Assembly (NCBI GenBank): GCA_020205615.1
Contig: CM035170.1
Span: 64,350,596-64,414,595 of the forward strand
DNA: 64,000 nucleotides
Reading direction: 5' to 3'
DNA from: Panax quinquefolius
Lineage: Eukaryota > Streptophyta > Magnoliopsida > Apiales > Araliaceae
Shown: positions 1 to 10,020 of the stretch, in pieces
How the letters are laid out: every line of letters starts with the position of its first letter
Position numbering within the stretch: position 1 is the stretch's first letter
The notes under the pieces: model-generated
The model's database searches: none
The model's input: only the letters and a program-made list of their open reading frames with translations
Told to the model about the DNA's origin: nothing
Made by a program: the position numbers and the translations under genes

Positions 1-2040
1 TTATGCTTAATAAATATATTGGTATTATATATTTATTATATGTAAATAAATTGTAGTGGTAATTTATTCTTGAAAATGAGATGGGTATAGTTAAAATAAT
101 TTATAATATTAATTATTTTAACATGGTGAATTGGTGATATTAAATATATACTTAATGTATGACCACCCTTTTATTAGGAGGGCTATTGCTTATTTGGTAT
201 ATGTTTGTAAGCCCACCTTAAATCTAATCATTGCCTTGTTACTAAGCTTTGTCAAATGACCCGTATGAGGTGTAGCAAAAAGGAACTATTTAAGCCAAAC
301 TTTCTTAGAAACATTCCGAAACCCACGTTGGTGAACTAAAGAGCTGAGGTTGTTTTGTTGTTAACAGTTAGTTAGTCTTGGTTAGCTTGGTTAGTTTGTA
401 TAATAGACAAAGAACACGTTAGATAAACTTGTAGAAGATAAGGTGCAGCAGACAACCTAGGGTGGCTTGGTAGAAGTTAAAAATGAACTAGACTAGTATT
501 GATTTCTCCCAGCTTGGTAGGGAGGCCGGTAGGGGCTGGCAAGGGGCAAAGCTTGGCATTGACCAGAGAAAGAAAAGTTCAGTTATTTAAATTTATGTCC
601 CACCCCTTAACTGACTTCCCAAGGCTTTAACACCGTAAGAAAGAAAAAGAGAGCCGATTGATAGTGAGGTAAGAAGAACTAGGCTAGAGCAGGAAAAAGA
701 AGTGAACAACAATCAAGTGCAACCTCTAAGCTACTAAGGTAATCTTTTCCATCTTCTTTCTATTCCATTTCGTGCCATTGGTGCTCTGTTTTGGCCTAAT
801 GGCCTGGAATAGACATAAGGGGCAGTTGTGCTAATTTTTATGCTATGTGTACTGTTGTGATTTGGAACTGTAATGTATCACATTATGTTTGTTATTATTT
901 AAGTCATAAGGCTGGGATCACTAAGCTAAGAATATATGTATTGTATGGGTAGATATGAACTGCACCCCAATTGTTTGGTGAAATGTTTGTTAATACATGG
1001 TTGGAGTCAACTATTTTGGAAAAAGAGTGCAGTCAAGTCTAGTTCTATGCTAATAATATATATTGAAGTCCTAAAGATGCAAAGGTTCTAAGAAAGCAGT
1101 TTTGCATGAACATAAGATGTTTATAACTGATTGTATACCAGTCCATATATGAGCTAAGCATTTAACTATGACTAAGCCATTGTTTTAAGGATTTTAAATG
1201 CCAGACTAAAGGTTGAGAATGACTAATTTGGTATAAGCTATTCTATGTCATCCAAACATATACTATGCATATAAAAGAGATAGTATAAGCTTCTATGTTG
1301 CACACTTATGCTACCTTTGTAAGCATGTTGGTGAACCATGTTTGTTTTCAAGTTAAATACCAAAGAAGGCTGTGTTGGCCTAAAACATAAAGACCGTGAC
1401 TTAGATGCTTTAAAACATGAAAAGTTGGTAGATAGAAGGTACATGTGTGAGGAAGGCATATATATTAGTGCTTGCTACCATTTGGTGTAAAAGCCTTGTC
1501 AAAAATGCTTGTCTAAAACTGTTAGAATGGCAAAAATAGTATGGCTGGGAAGGAAGTACAAAATGGTGGTTAAACTCTAACATAAAATGTAATTATGCTT
1601 CAAGTACACTCTATGCCTATGTATAACATGTATTTGTGTAACACTTGAGCAAAACAATATGAAAAAGGGACTGCTATATGATTTTCTTGAGTTGATATGT
1701 AAACTGTTATAGATCTAGCTAAATGACATGTTATGTTGCTACCATGACTGACTGTTAACATGATAGGTGTTGATATATTAAGTTATTGTGTTAAAAAGTC
1801 AATACTATGATATGGCTATGCTAAGATGAACTAAACTTAGACATAAGGAGATAGGTGGGCTGTGGAGTAATAAGGAGGTCATATTGGATTGTTAATATAA
1901 ACAAATGGCAGATAATTTGCTAACATAAAACTATGTACACAACCTGCTTGATAAAAGTCCCAAATGGACTGTCATGTCTAATAGTCAGACATTAGGCAAA
2001 CTTGAAGCTGGAAAGTGAACTCTATATTACATGTATTGAG
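1..2040. other. Unassigned AT-rich noncoding DNA
   Basis: No gene or known element could be supported here. The DNA is AT-rich and noncoding; the only ORF of note (73 codons, 1238-1459 minus) has no recognisable motif. Around 580-780 there is an A/T-rich promoter-like stretch followed by a purine-rich segment and pyrimidine-rich DNA, a layout seen in plant LTRs. No matching second copy occurs in the window to prove it. Homology to the chromovirus protease region starts abruptly at about 2040, so this is the flank, or another insertion, that truncates element A. Confidence 0.5.
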
Positions 2041-3645
2041 GATGTGGTTGATTTTAATGATTTGGTCACTTGAATTCTCATAATAGATTGATTAGGAATA
2101 TGAAAGCTAACAACCTTACGAAAATAATCAATTTTAGCATGATGAGTAGTTAACCAATCAATCCCTAGAATCACGTCAAATGCAAGTATTTTTTAAAGAA
2201 ATAAGATCGACAGGTAACGTGTGGTTACCGATTTGAATCAAACAAGACTTATAAACAGTGGATATAATGAAGGTTTCTCCCAACGGAGTTTCAACCGATA
2301 AGTCAAAGTCTAATTTCTCTGGAGTCAAATTTAAACGTTGAGCGCACGTAGGAGAATCAAAAGAATGGGTAGAACTGGTATCAAATAAAGTATAGACTTC
2401 ACTAGAGTTTATGATAAGCTTACCCATGATGACCTCGTTCGGGTTCCTTACTTTCTAGGAAGTTACGACAAATGCTCTCCCTTGAACTACCGGCTTTGAC
2501 TTTTCTGGGACGGCCTTTGGTGCCTCCATCCCAGCTGGACTTGACTTTGGTGCACGACAAAATCGGACTAGGTGACCTTCTCTTCCACAATTATAACACG
2601 CTTTGGACTGGATCGCGCAGTTTGGACTGATATGTCCCTCCCCTCCGCATTTGAAGCATATGATAGGTGGTCGTTCTCCTTCCTTAACAATGGGTGGTGA
2701 TGCTGACGTCTTTCTATCATTGTTGAATCTCTTTTTCTTGAAATGTCCATTTTTACTGTCTTAGACATGATTATCACTGAAGTGGTTACCATTTCTGGCA
2801 TGTTGATTCACTCCACGTTTGTTGTCCTTTCGCTCGATGATCTGCTACCACTAGTATTATCATTTTTGTTTACATTTGCTTTCTCTTGGTTGAGTTGACT
2901 CGTTATCGCGCTCCAATAACTGAGCCCTATTAACAACATCTAAATACAAACATAATTTATGAGAAATTAAGTTTTGACGTATCTCGGGTTTCAAACCTCT
3001 TAGAAACATTCGCGTCATTCTCTCCTCATTATCAACCAAGTGAGACACAAACCGGGACAACTCGACAAACTTAGCTTCGTACTGTGACACGGTCATATTG
3101 TTCCGCTCCAACTTGATGAACTATACCTCTTTCACGTGACGAATACTTTCGGGAAAGTACTTGTCGTTGAATAGTTCTTGGAACTTGTCCCAAGACATCT
3201 TTGGTCTTGGCAGTTGAGTACGCTTTTACCGATTCCCACCGATGAATGCCTCTCCTCGCAACATAAAGGTGGCAAATGGAACCTTTTGCTCCTCGGAGCA
3301 TCCCAAAACATCAAATATCTTGGTTATCTACTTTATCCACGCTTTCGCCTTAAGTGGTTTTGGCTCTCCAATAAACTCCGGTGGTCCCAGCTCCTTGAAC
3401 TGTTTAGCAGTGACCGTCCGAGAGTTTCCAATGTTTCCACCTACATTTTAGATAGGAGCCGCTCTCGCCTGATGTTACATGAATTACATAAAGCCTCTGA
3501 ACATTCCATCGTTCATCATTTGGTCAGTGTTGTTGTTTGCATGAGGATTGTCGCCTTCCTGATGCACATTATCCTGATTATTGATCTGTGGAGACTCAAC
3601 GGTCTCCTGTGCTCCATTGCTATTCTCAACATTCTCGGATGTCAT
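2041..3645 (-). pseudogene. gag-protease pseudogene (element A)
   Basis: Remnant of the Gag-Pol polyprotein that forms the particle and processes it. The ATG at 3645 begins MTSENVENSNG, as in copies B and D. The frame soon stops after MFRGFM, and gag continues in other frames; 2860-3111 carries MTVSQYEAKFVELSRF and the LRGLKPEIRQ region. Two CCHC zinc knuckles are readable near 2618-2660 and 2564-2606 (CFKCGGEGHISPNC and CYNCGREGHLVRFC). The protease frame (2176-2427) has LFDTSSTHSF, with Ser in place of the catalytic-loop Gly. The fragment ends inside the protease-RT linker. Frameshifts and the truncation make it nonfunctional. Confidence 0.85.
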
Positions 3646-3810
3646 TTTCAAATACTGCCACAAAACAAGGGTTAATTGACATGTCACATATTATCCCTAT
3701 ACTCGGACCGACCAAATAAATACCAAATAAACGTAGGTAGGTCATACTGGCGAAGGAATTCCCCGTCTCTCCCTCCTAGTTCTTGTCTCACATCTCAGCC
3801 AGGGATCATA

Positions 3811-3830
3811 TCCCTAAGCTTTGATACCAA
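3811..3830 (-). other. Primer-binding site, initiator-Met tRNA type (element A)
   Basis: On the minus strand the sequence TTGGTATCAAAGCTTAGGGA follows the LTR end (CACA) after one base. It resembles the plant initiator-methionine tRNA complement (TGGTATCAGAGC) that primes most plant Ty3/gypsy elements. Confidence 0.85.
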
Positions 3831-4110
3831 CTGTGACGCCCCCAAAATAGGTATATATCACCCATCTTGAGTCGCCAAATACATGGTACAAAATTTAAAT
3901 ATAACTTAATTATACAACAGTGGTGTAAAATACGACAAAATATAATCTAAGAGTTTTAATAAGAATATTTTCATCTAGACAATATCCACACTCAATGGAG
4001 TCCTCATTACATTTATTGTCACACTATTTAACAGAATAGTGAGGACTACTAATGCTATCATCTGGACCGTCACTCCGTTCCCCGATTACTCCCGGCTACA
4101 TTCTCATTTC

Positions 4111-5377
4111 CTGAAGAGAACAGTGAAAGAAAGGGTGAACTCAACTAGCCCAGTAAGAAATATTATGACTAGGATAATGAAGAATAAATTATCATTAGTC
4201 TTAAACAATATTAAACTGATAAAATATAATAAACCTCAAGTTTAACAACAGCGGGACAAAGCAATCCATTAGAAGAGTCAAGTAGAGAATAAAATCTACT
4301 ATCTTCTATGATTTAAAAGGTTTTTCATCATTTTTATCGCTTGAGACTCGAGCTTAATAAATAAACCACATCATCCCTGCACCACAACCAAAGATATTCA
4401 TTAGTATCACGACCACAAATTATCCATGCACTACGGGCCAAGGATATTCGTGTATTCATCAATGGTCATGATCATGCCAACAACTGTCCATCATAGCACT
4501 ACGGCTAATGAGGACTTTTACCACATCATTTGTAACATTACGGTCATAATTATACCGAATAATCCCTGGTCATAATCATACCAAGTTCATCTATGCACTA
4601 CAGGCCACATATGACTTTCAACATATTATAAACATGAGGATGATGATAATGATATAAGAATTCAATAAAACAAGTTAAAGGATAAATTTGAAAAGATTTA
4701 TAATTTAATTTATCCAGAAATCAATAACGTCCAAATTGTCAACATGATCCTGCTTTGTGGAGTAAAATTCAAGAATGCTCAGAAGAATATTTTCATGACA
4801 AGACACTGGATGAACCGCAAATATCAAGGATATTCCACTAATTTCATGGAGTATAGAAGCCAAAACTTTAATCAACTGAGTATAATAGAATATATCAAAC
4901 CGCAAATGAATTTTTGCCACCATACGGTAATCCATATAGACAGATTATTCCAACAGAATAATAAAGAATGGAATAACAGAAGAATTCACCAGGTGTGCGT
5001 AATCCGCACAGACAGGTTATTCTAACAGAATAATAAAAATGGAACCAGGTCATGCGTAATCCGCATGTATGCAGGATGTTCCAATGAGAATAATAAAGAA
5101 TGTAACTGTGTCATGCGTGTACGCACAAACAGGATGTTCCAATGAGAATAATAAAGAATGGAATAACAACAGAATTCACGGGCATTCGATAGACAGATCA
5201 GACGAGAGTTATTCCAAGTAATAATAAAGAATGGAATAATAGAAGAATTTCACCATGTATGCGGTTCACGCATGGCATGAGTTATTCCAACATAATAATA
5301 AAGAATGGAATAACAACCCTTACGAGTATTGAAATAAAATAACTCTCTTCGTGAATACGAAAGAATAATACCCTTAC
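4111..5377 (-). other. Intron-like unit inside LTR leader (element A)
   Basis: Downstream of the TATA box the minus strand reads AAG|GTAAGGG (donor at 5377) and later TTCTCTTCAG|GAAATGAG (acceptor at 4111), a 1267-bp GT-AG interval with a polypyrimidine tract before the AG. The same pair occurs at equivalent positions in the other full LTRs. Splicing is inferred, not shown. Confidence 0.5.
4939..5330 (-). repeat. Palindromic minisatellite in LTR1a leader
   Basis: About six imperfect 60-70-bp units. Each holds an inverted repeat of the form GTTATTCCA...TGGAATAAC, followed by a short variable hairpin such as GTGCG-taatc-CGCAC, CATGCG-taatc-CGCATG, TGCGT-gt-ACGCA or ATGCG-gttca-CGCAT. The related LTR at 17574-20347 has a shorter, more decayed set (about 18690-19000). 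The array is absent from LTR1b. Confidence 0.75.
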
Positions 5378-5506
5378 CTTAGAAAAACTGGATATTGGAA
5401 TAGTGAGGTAGCAGACTTCTCTTCTTCTTTCTCTCTATAACTTCTCTCTATAATAATTGCTCTAAAACTTTTGTGAATTAGTGAGAAACGAAGGAAGAAT
5501 GAACTT

Positions 5507-5515
5507 CTATTTATA
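5507..5515 (-). promoter_or_regulatory. TATA box of LTR A
   Basis: TATAAATAG on the minus strand, in the same relative place as in the other LTRs of the family. It would put the transcription start near 5480, making U3 about 1.2 kb and the transcribed LTR leader about 1.65 kb. Confidence 0.6.
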
Positions 5516-6069
5516 AAAAAATATAGTTTCAATAATTGCACGTTTTGGGGCTCGAAATATTACTATATAATACCTTCCTCTTTTTCTTCATTTTTAATTT
5601 AGTCCTGCAAGTATTATCAAACTTGCACCACCTCCCCTAATAGTAAGTAATGTGAATTAATAGTTCATTCATGCGAGTCAATAGTATAATCATGAAAAAA
5701 ACTAATTACAGTATAGTACCTTCAAATATACCTCCATTTTTAATTTAGTCATGCAAGTATTATCAATCTTACACCACCTCCCCTAATAGTACATGAATGT
5801 GAATCAATAGTACACACATGTGAATAAATAGTTATAAGCATGTGAAATAATAGCAATTAATTGCTCATTTATTCGATTAATTACCCAATTGGTCAATATA
5901 ACCTCACGACATCAATTATTATCGAAATAAATGTCGATTTTCATAACACTAATAATTCCAACACAATGGAACTATCAATCTCATCTTTAATCAACACAAC
6001 TTATTCATCATTAATATTATAACTCACAATATTTAACAACCAGGTCATTTCCAGCAAAGAGGGGGCTTT

Positions 6070-6093
6070 CCGATAAGGATTTCTCCTTATTGG
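6070..6093 (-). repeat. U3 hairpin with GAAA loop (LTR A)
   Basis: In the sense orientation this is CCAATAAGGA-GAAA-TCCTTATCGG, a 10-bp stem with one A-C mismatch and a GNRA-type loop. Equivalents occur in all U3 regions examined: 19737-19760, 33924-33947, 38419-38442, 43690-43713, 47029-47052, 48267-48290 and 55548-55571. Confidence 0.75.
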
Positions 6094-6673
6094 CGCGAAA
6101 TTAGGTGACCAAACCTCTCCTTGACAGAACTTCTAGACATTGTCAATATTGCAAATAATAATATGAATAACTTTATCGTCTCAATTATTGATTTAATAAT
6201 AATAAATATTATGCGGATGATATTGTGACAATAATTGAATCAATAATATGAGAGATATGATCCAAGAATTCTTCGTAGCAATAATTGAGTATAAGCGAGT
6301 GACTTCTCACGTAAGCATCAATAATCAATATCGTGTGCTACTATGCATTCACGCCAGACATCGCTTTTTTTACTACGGGTAGTTCAACAGCTTTTAACGG
6401 TGACACTTTATCCTTTATTTTTATAAAAGATAATTACATCGTTTTTCTAACTACGACAATACTCCGTTGTGGGGTCCACCAATGGTTATGCCGTCGTACG
6501 AATATTCCCTGTTAAAATGAATATTCCCCGACCAATCGAATATTATATAACCACTTACTTACTTTACAAAATTTATAAATATTACCCACAACTATAACAT
6601 TATATCAAATCCACACCATAATATTCAAAAATATATTTTGAGAAAATTATTCTTTATTCATAAAAGTTGGGGT

Positions 6674-6675
<2 letters not shown>

Positions 6676-6712
<37 letters not shown>
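6676..6712. repeat. (TA)n microsatellite at the A/B LTR junction
   Basis: A pure TA run joins the mutated end of LTR A (GGTCTTA) to ATTATATAAG, the first recognisable base block of the B LTR. Full LTR1b copies have a (TA)n tract at this point of U3. Confidence 0.95.
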
Positions 6713-6718
<6 letters not shown>

Positions 6719-6911
6719 AGTTTTGTTTTATTAGATTATAAATAGAATATATTATATTTTATTTAAAATTTTTGTTTTATTAGAATATTTTATTGCATAG
6801 TGCTGCATAGTAAATCAAAATTTTGAAACGTTTCAGCCGAACGAATTCGCCCGTGAATTCATTCTGTGCGTCCGTGATTAATATTTTCAAATAGTATCCT
6901 TTTCATTCTCC

Positions 6912-6920
6912 TATAAATAT
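6912..6920 (+). promoter_or_regulatory. TATA box of 5' LTR B
   Basis: CTATAAATATG about 30-40 bp before the block GAATTGAAAATCACACC, which is kept in every LTR of the family and probably marks the start of the transcript. Probably inactive, because upstream U3 is missing. Confidence 0.55.
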
Positions 6921-7083
6921 GATGCTTAGTTAGAATTGAAAATCACACCAGAATTAGAGAATTCTCTTCTATAATCTTGAGCGTATTTCTTTAGAGTTTA
7001 AGGAAGCTTTGAGCGTAGTAAACAGTTTAAGTTTTCTTCAAGAATATCCCCGCCCTACCAGTCAGAATACTCTTCTTTTTAAG

Positions 7084-8078
7084 GTAAGGGATATTATTTT
7101 TGTTTAATACTATTTTCTTCCATACTCTGTAGTATGTAAGTAATATTATTTCGTTTTAGATTCTAAATTCTATACTAATTTTGTTAAGTTTTGGCTTCTA
7201 TACTCCATAAAATTAGTAGAATATCATTGATATTTGCGCTTCATCCAGTATCTTTTCATGGAAATATTATTCTGAGCATTCTTGATAAGTTTTAACTTTT
7301 TCATGTCGGAGTACTATTCACTCGGGTACTATTCACCTGGGGTACTATTCATGACAAAAATTAATTTCTTTTTGGTCCAAATCATTTCTAATACAATATT
7401 ATTCTTGAAGTTTACTCCATAAAGCAGTATCATGTTAAAATTTGGACATTATTGAATTCTGGATAAATTAAATTATAAATTATTAAAAATTTATCATTTG
7501 CTTTATTTTAATTGAATTCTTATATCATTGTCAACATCCTCATTCTTATATTGTGATAAAAGTCATCTTTGGCTTACGTGCATAGATGGACTATTGATTT
7601 GTATGATTATGACCAGGGATTATTCGGTATAATCATGACCGTAACGTTACAAATGATGTGGTAAAAGTCCTCATTGGCCCGTAGTGCATTGATGGACTGT
7701 TGTTGGCATGATCATGACCATTGATGAAAACACGAATATCCTTGGCCCGTAGTGCATGGATAATTCGTGGTCGTAATACTAATGAATATCATTGGTCGTA
7801 GTGTAGGGATGATTCGATGATGTGGATTATTTATTAAGCTGAGTCTCAGCAATATAATTGATGATAAGCTTTTAAAATCATAGAAGATAGTAGATTTCAT
7901 GCTCTACTTGACTCTTCTAATGGATTGCTTGTTCCGCTGTAGTTAAACTTGATGTTTATTATATTTTATCCGTTTAACATTTGTTAAAGGCTAAGGAAAT
8001 TTATTCTGCATTATCTTAGTCATAATATTTCTTACTGGGCTAGTTGAGCTCACCCTTTGCTTTCATTGTTCTCTTCAG
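7084..8078 (+). other. Intron-like unit inside 5' LTR B
   Basis: Donor AAG|GTAAGGG at 7084 and acceptor CTCTTCAG|GAAATGAG ending at 8078, 995 bp apart, within the transcribed R-U5 part of the LTR. The acceptor is preceded by a T/C-rich stretch. Matches the positions in LTRs A, C, D, the 3' LTR of B and solo LTR2. Confidence 0.5.
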
Positions 8079-8368
8079 GAAATGAGAATATAGCTGGGAC
8101 TAGTCGGGGAACGGAGTGACGGTCCAGATGTTTTCATTAGTAGTCCTCACTATTCTATGAAATAGTGTGATAATAATTGTAATAAGGACTTATTTTGAGT
8201 TTGAATACTATCTAGAAGACAATATTTGTATTAAAACTCACAGCTTATGTTTTGTCGTATTATACACGACACTTAACAGTTGTATAAATTAAGTTTGTAT
8301 TTGAAGTTTGTACCATGTATTTGGCGACTCAGAATGGGTGATGTATACCTATTTTGGGGGCATCACAA

Positions 8369-8388
8369 TTGGTATCAAAGCTTAGGGA
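8369..8388 (+). other. Primer-binding site, initiator-Met tRNA type (element B)
   Basis: TTGGTATCAAAGCTTAGGGA, one base after the LTR end CACA; identical to the site of element A. Confidence 0.85.
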
Positions 8389-8553
8389 TATGATCCCTGG
8401 CTGAGATGTGAGACTAGAACTAGGAGGGATAGACGGGTAATTCCTTCACTAGTATGACATACCAAAGTTTATTTGTTATTTAATTGGTCGGTCAGAATAT
8501 ATGGATAATATGTGGCATGTCAATTAACCCTTCTTTTGTGGCAGTGTTTGAAA

Positions 8554-10020
8554 ATGACATCTGAGAATGTTGAGATAAGCAATGGAGCACATGAGACCGT
8601 TGAGTCACCAACGATTAATACCCAGGATAATGTGCATCAGGAAGGTAATAATCCTCAGGAAAACAACAACACCGACCAAACGATGAACGATGGGATGTTC
8701 AGAGGCTTTATGCAATTCATGCAACATCAGGTGAGAGCGACTCCTGTTCAAAATGCAGGTGGAAACACTGGCAACTCTTGGATAGTCACCGCTAAGCAGT
8801 TCAAGGAGCTGGGACAACCAGAGTTTTTGGGAGAACCAAAACCACTTAAGACGGAGACGTGGATAAAGCAGATCACCAAGATATTTTATGTCTTGGGATG
8901 CTCCGAGGAGCAAAAGGTTCCCTTCGCCACCTTCATGTTGCGGGGAGAGGCATATTACTGGTGGAAATCTGTAAAGCGTACTCAACCTATCGCACTGAAG
9001 ATGTCTTGGGAGAAGTTCCAAGAACTGTTCAATGATAAGTACTTTCCTGAAAGTATTCGTCACATGAAGGAAGTAGTGTTTATGAAGCTGGAGCAAAACA
9101 ATATGACTGTGTAGCAGTACGAAGTTAAGTTTGTCGAGTTGTCTCTGTTTGCGTCCCACTTAGTTGATAATGAGGAGAGAATGACGCAGATGTTTCTAAG
9201 AGGTTTGAAACCTGAGATAAGTCAATACCTAATTTCTCACAAACTTTGCCTGTATTCAGATGTTGTAAATAGGGCTCAGTTATTGGAGCGCGATAATGAG
9301 TCAACTCAACCAAGAGAAAGCAGCTGGCAAAACGATAATACCAGTGGTAGTAGTCATCGAAGCGGTGACAACAAACGTGAAGGAAGTTAACATGCCAGAA
9401 ATGTTAACCACTTTGGTGGTAATCATGGCCAAGACAATAAAAGTGGAAATTTCAAGAAGAGAAGATTCAATAATGATGGAAAGACGTCAGCACTAGCACC
9501 CGTTGTTAAAGAAGGAGAATGATCATCGATCGTATGCTACAAATGCGGAGGGGAGGGACACATCAGTACAAACTATACCCAGTAGTCCAAAATATGTTAC
9601 AATTATGGAAGAGAAGGTCACCTAGCTCGATTTTGTTGTGCAGTAAAGCCAAGTCTAGCTGGGATGGAAGAACCAAAGGCCGTCCTAGAAAAGTCAAAGT
9701 TGGTAGTCCAAGGGAGAGCTATTGTTGTAACCTCCTAAAAAGTAAGGAACCCGAACGAGGTCATCACGGGTAAGCTAATCATAAACTCTAGCGAAGTCTA
9801 TACCTTATTTGATACCAGTTCTACCCATTCTTTAATTCTCCTACTTGCGCTCAACATTTAAAATTGGCTTTGGAGAAATTAGACTTTGACTTATCTGTTG
9901 AAACTCCGATGGGAGAAACCTTCATTACATCAACTATTTATAAGAATTGTTTGATTCAAATCGGCACCCGCACGTTACCTTTCGATCTTATTTCTTTGAA
10001 AATACTTGCATTTGACGTAA
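8554..10020 (+). pseudogene. gag-protease pseudogene, 5' part (element B)
   Basis: Gag starts at the ATG at 8554 (MTSENVEISNG), after a short in-frame upstream extension that begins at 8512. The frame runs to a TAG at 9112, then resumes in the same frame with SHLVDNEERMTQMFLRGL, so a single stop breaks gag there. The region GCSEEQKVPFATFMLRGEAY is the retrotransposon-Gag core. Both zinc knuckles have lost a cysteine (CYKCGGEGHISTNY and CYNYGREGHLARFC). Further stops follow; the protease reads LFDTSSTHS, with Ser replacing the loop Gly. The reading is cut at 10020 by the Athila insertion and continues at 31471. Confidence 0.9.

Larger units (their letters stand above)
2041..6679 (-). mobile_element. 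Element A: truncated Tekay-like chromovirus (5' LTR, gag, start of protease)
   Basis: A minus-strand Ty3/gypsy chromovirus fragment. From right to left it has a 5' LTR (3832-6679), a primer site (3811-3830), gag (ATG at 3645) and protease, which breaks off near 2041 at unrelated DNA. RT, RNase H, integrase and the 3' LTR are absent. The LTR right end abuts the (TA)n tract and 5' LTR remainder of plus-strand element B, giving an inverted LTR-LTR arrangement that is also found near 56157. Lineage assignment rests on protein similarity to the fuller copies C and D, which carry the chromodomain-like tail. Confidence 0.85.
3832..6679 (-). repeat. 5' LTR of element A (family LTR1a)
   Basis: A 2.85-kb LTR. 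In sense (minus) orientation it starts TGTAAGACCCCAAC at the right (mutated to TATAAGACC here) and ends GGGGGCGTCACA at 3832. It contains, in sense order, a U3 with a GAAA-loop hairpin (6070-6093), a TATA box (5507-5515), a GT-AG intron-like unit (5377-4111) with a hairpin minisatellite (4939-5330), and four spaced copies of a GCACTACGGGCC motif (4370-4640). It shares these features with the LTR at 17574-20347 and differs from LTR1b at 53619-56156, which lacks the hairpin minisatellite. Confidence 0.9.
6711..8367 (+). repeat. 5' LTR of element B, lacking the first half of U3
   Basis: Starts at ATTATATAAG, just right of the (TA)n tract, and ends GGGGGCATCACA before the primer site. It has a TATA box (6912-6920), a donor-like AAG|GTAAGGG at 7084, three TACTATTCAC-type repeats (7310-7360), the GCACTACGGGCC repeats (about 7580-7810) and an acceptor TTCTCTTCAG at 8078. 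The missing roughly 0.9 kb of U3 should lie left of element A but is not seen in the window. Confidence 0.85.

Noticed and set aside
1238..1459. 73-codon ORF in the left flank
   Set aside because: No motif, no homologous second copy, composition like surrounding noncoding DNA.
3178..3675. 165-codon plus-strand ORF opposite gag A, and the like at 8605-9159 and 52826-53380
   Set aside because: These are antisense shadows of gag; the real frames on the other strand carry Gag and zinc-knuckle motifs.
3832..8367. Terminal inverted repeats of a DNA transposon or foldback element
   Set aside because: The two arms are LTRs of opposite orientation, each with its own primer site and gag; they are two retrotransposons and not one foldback element.
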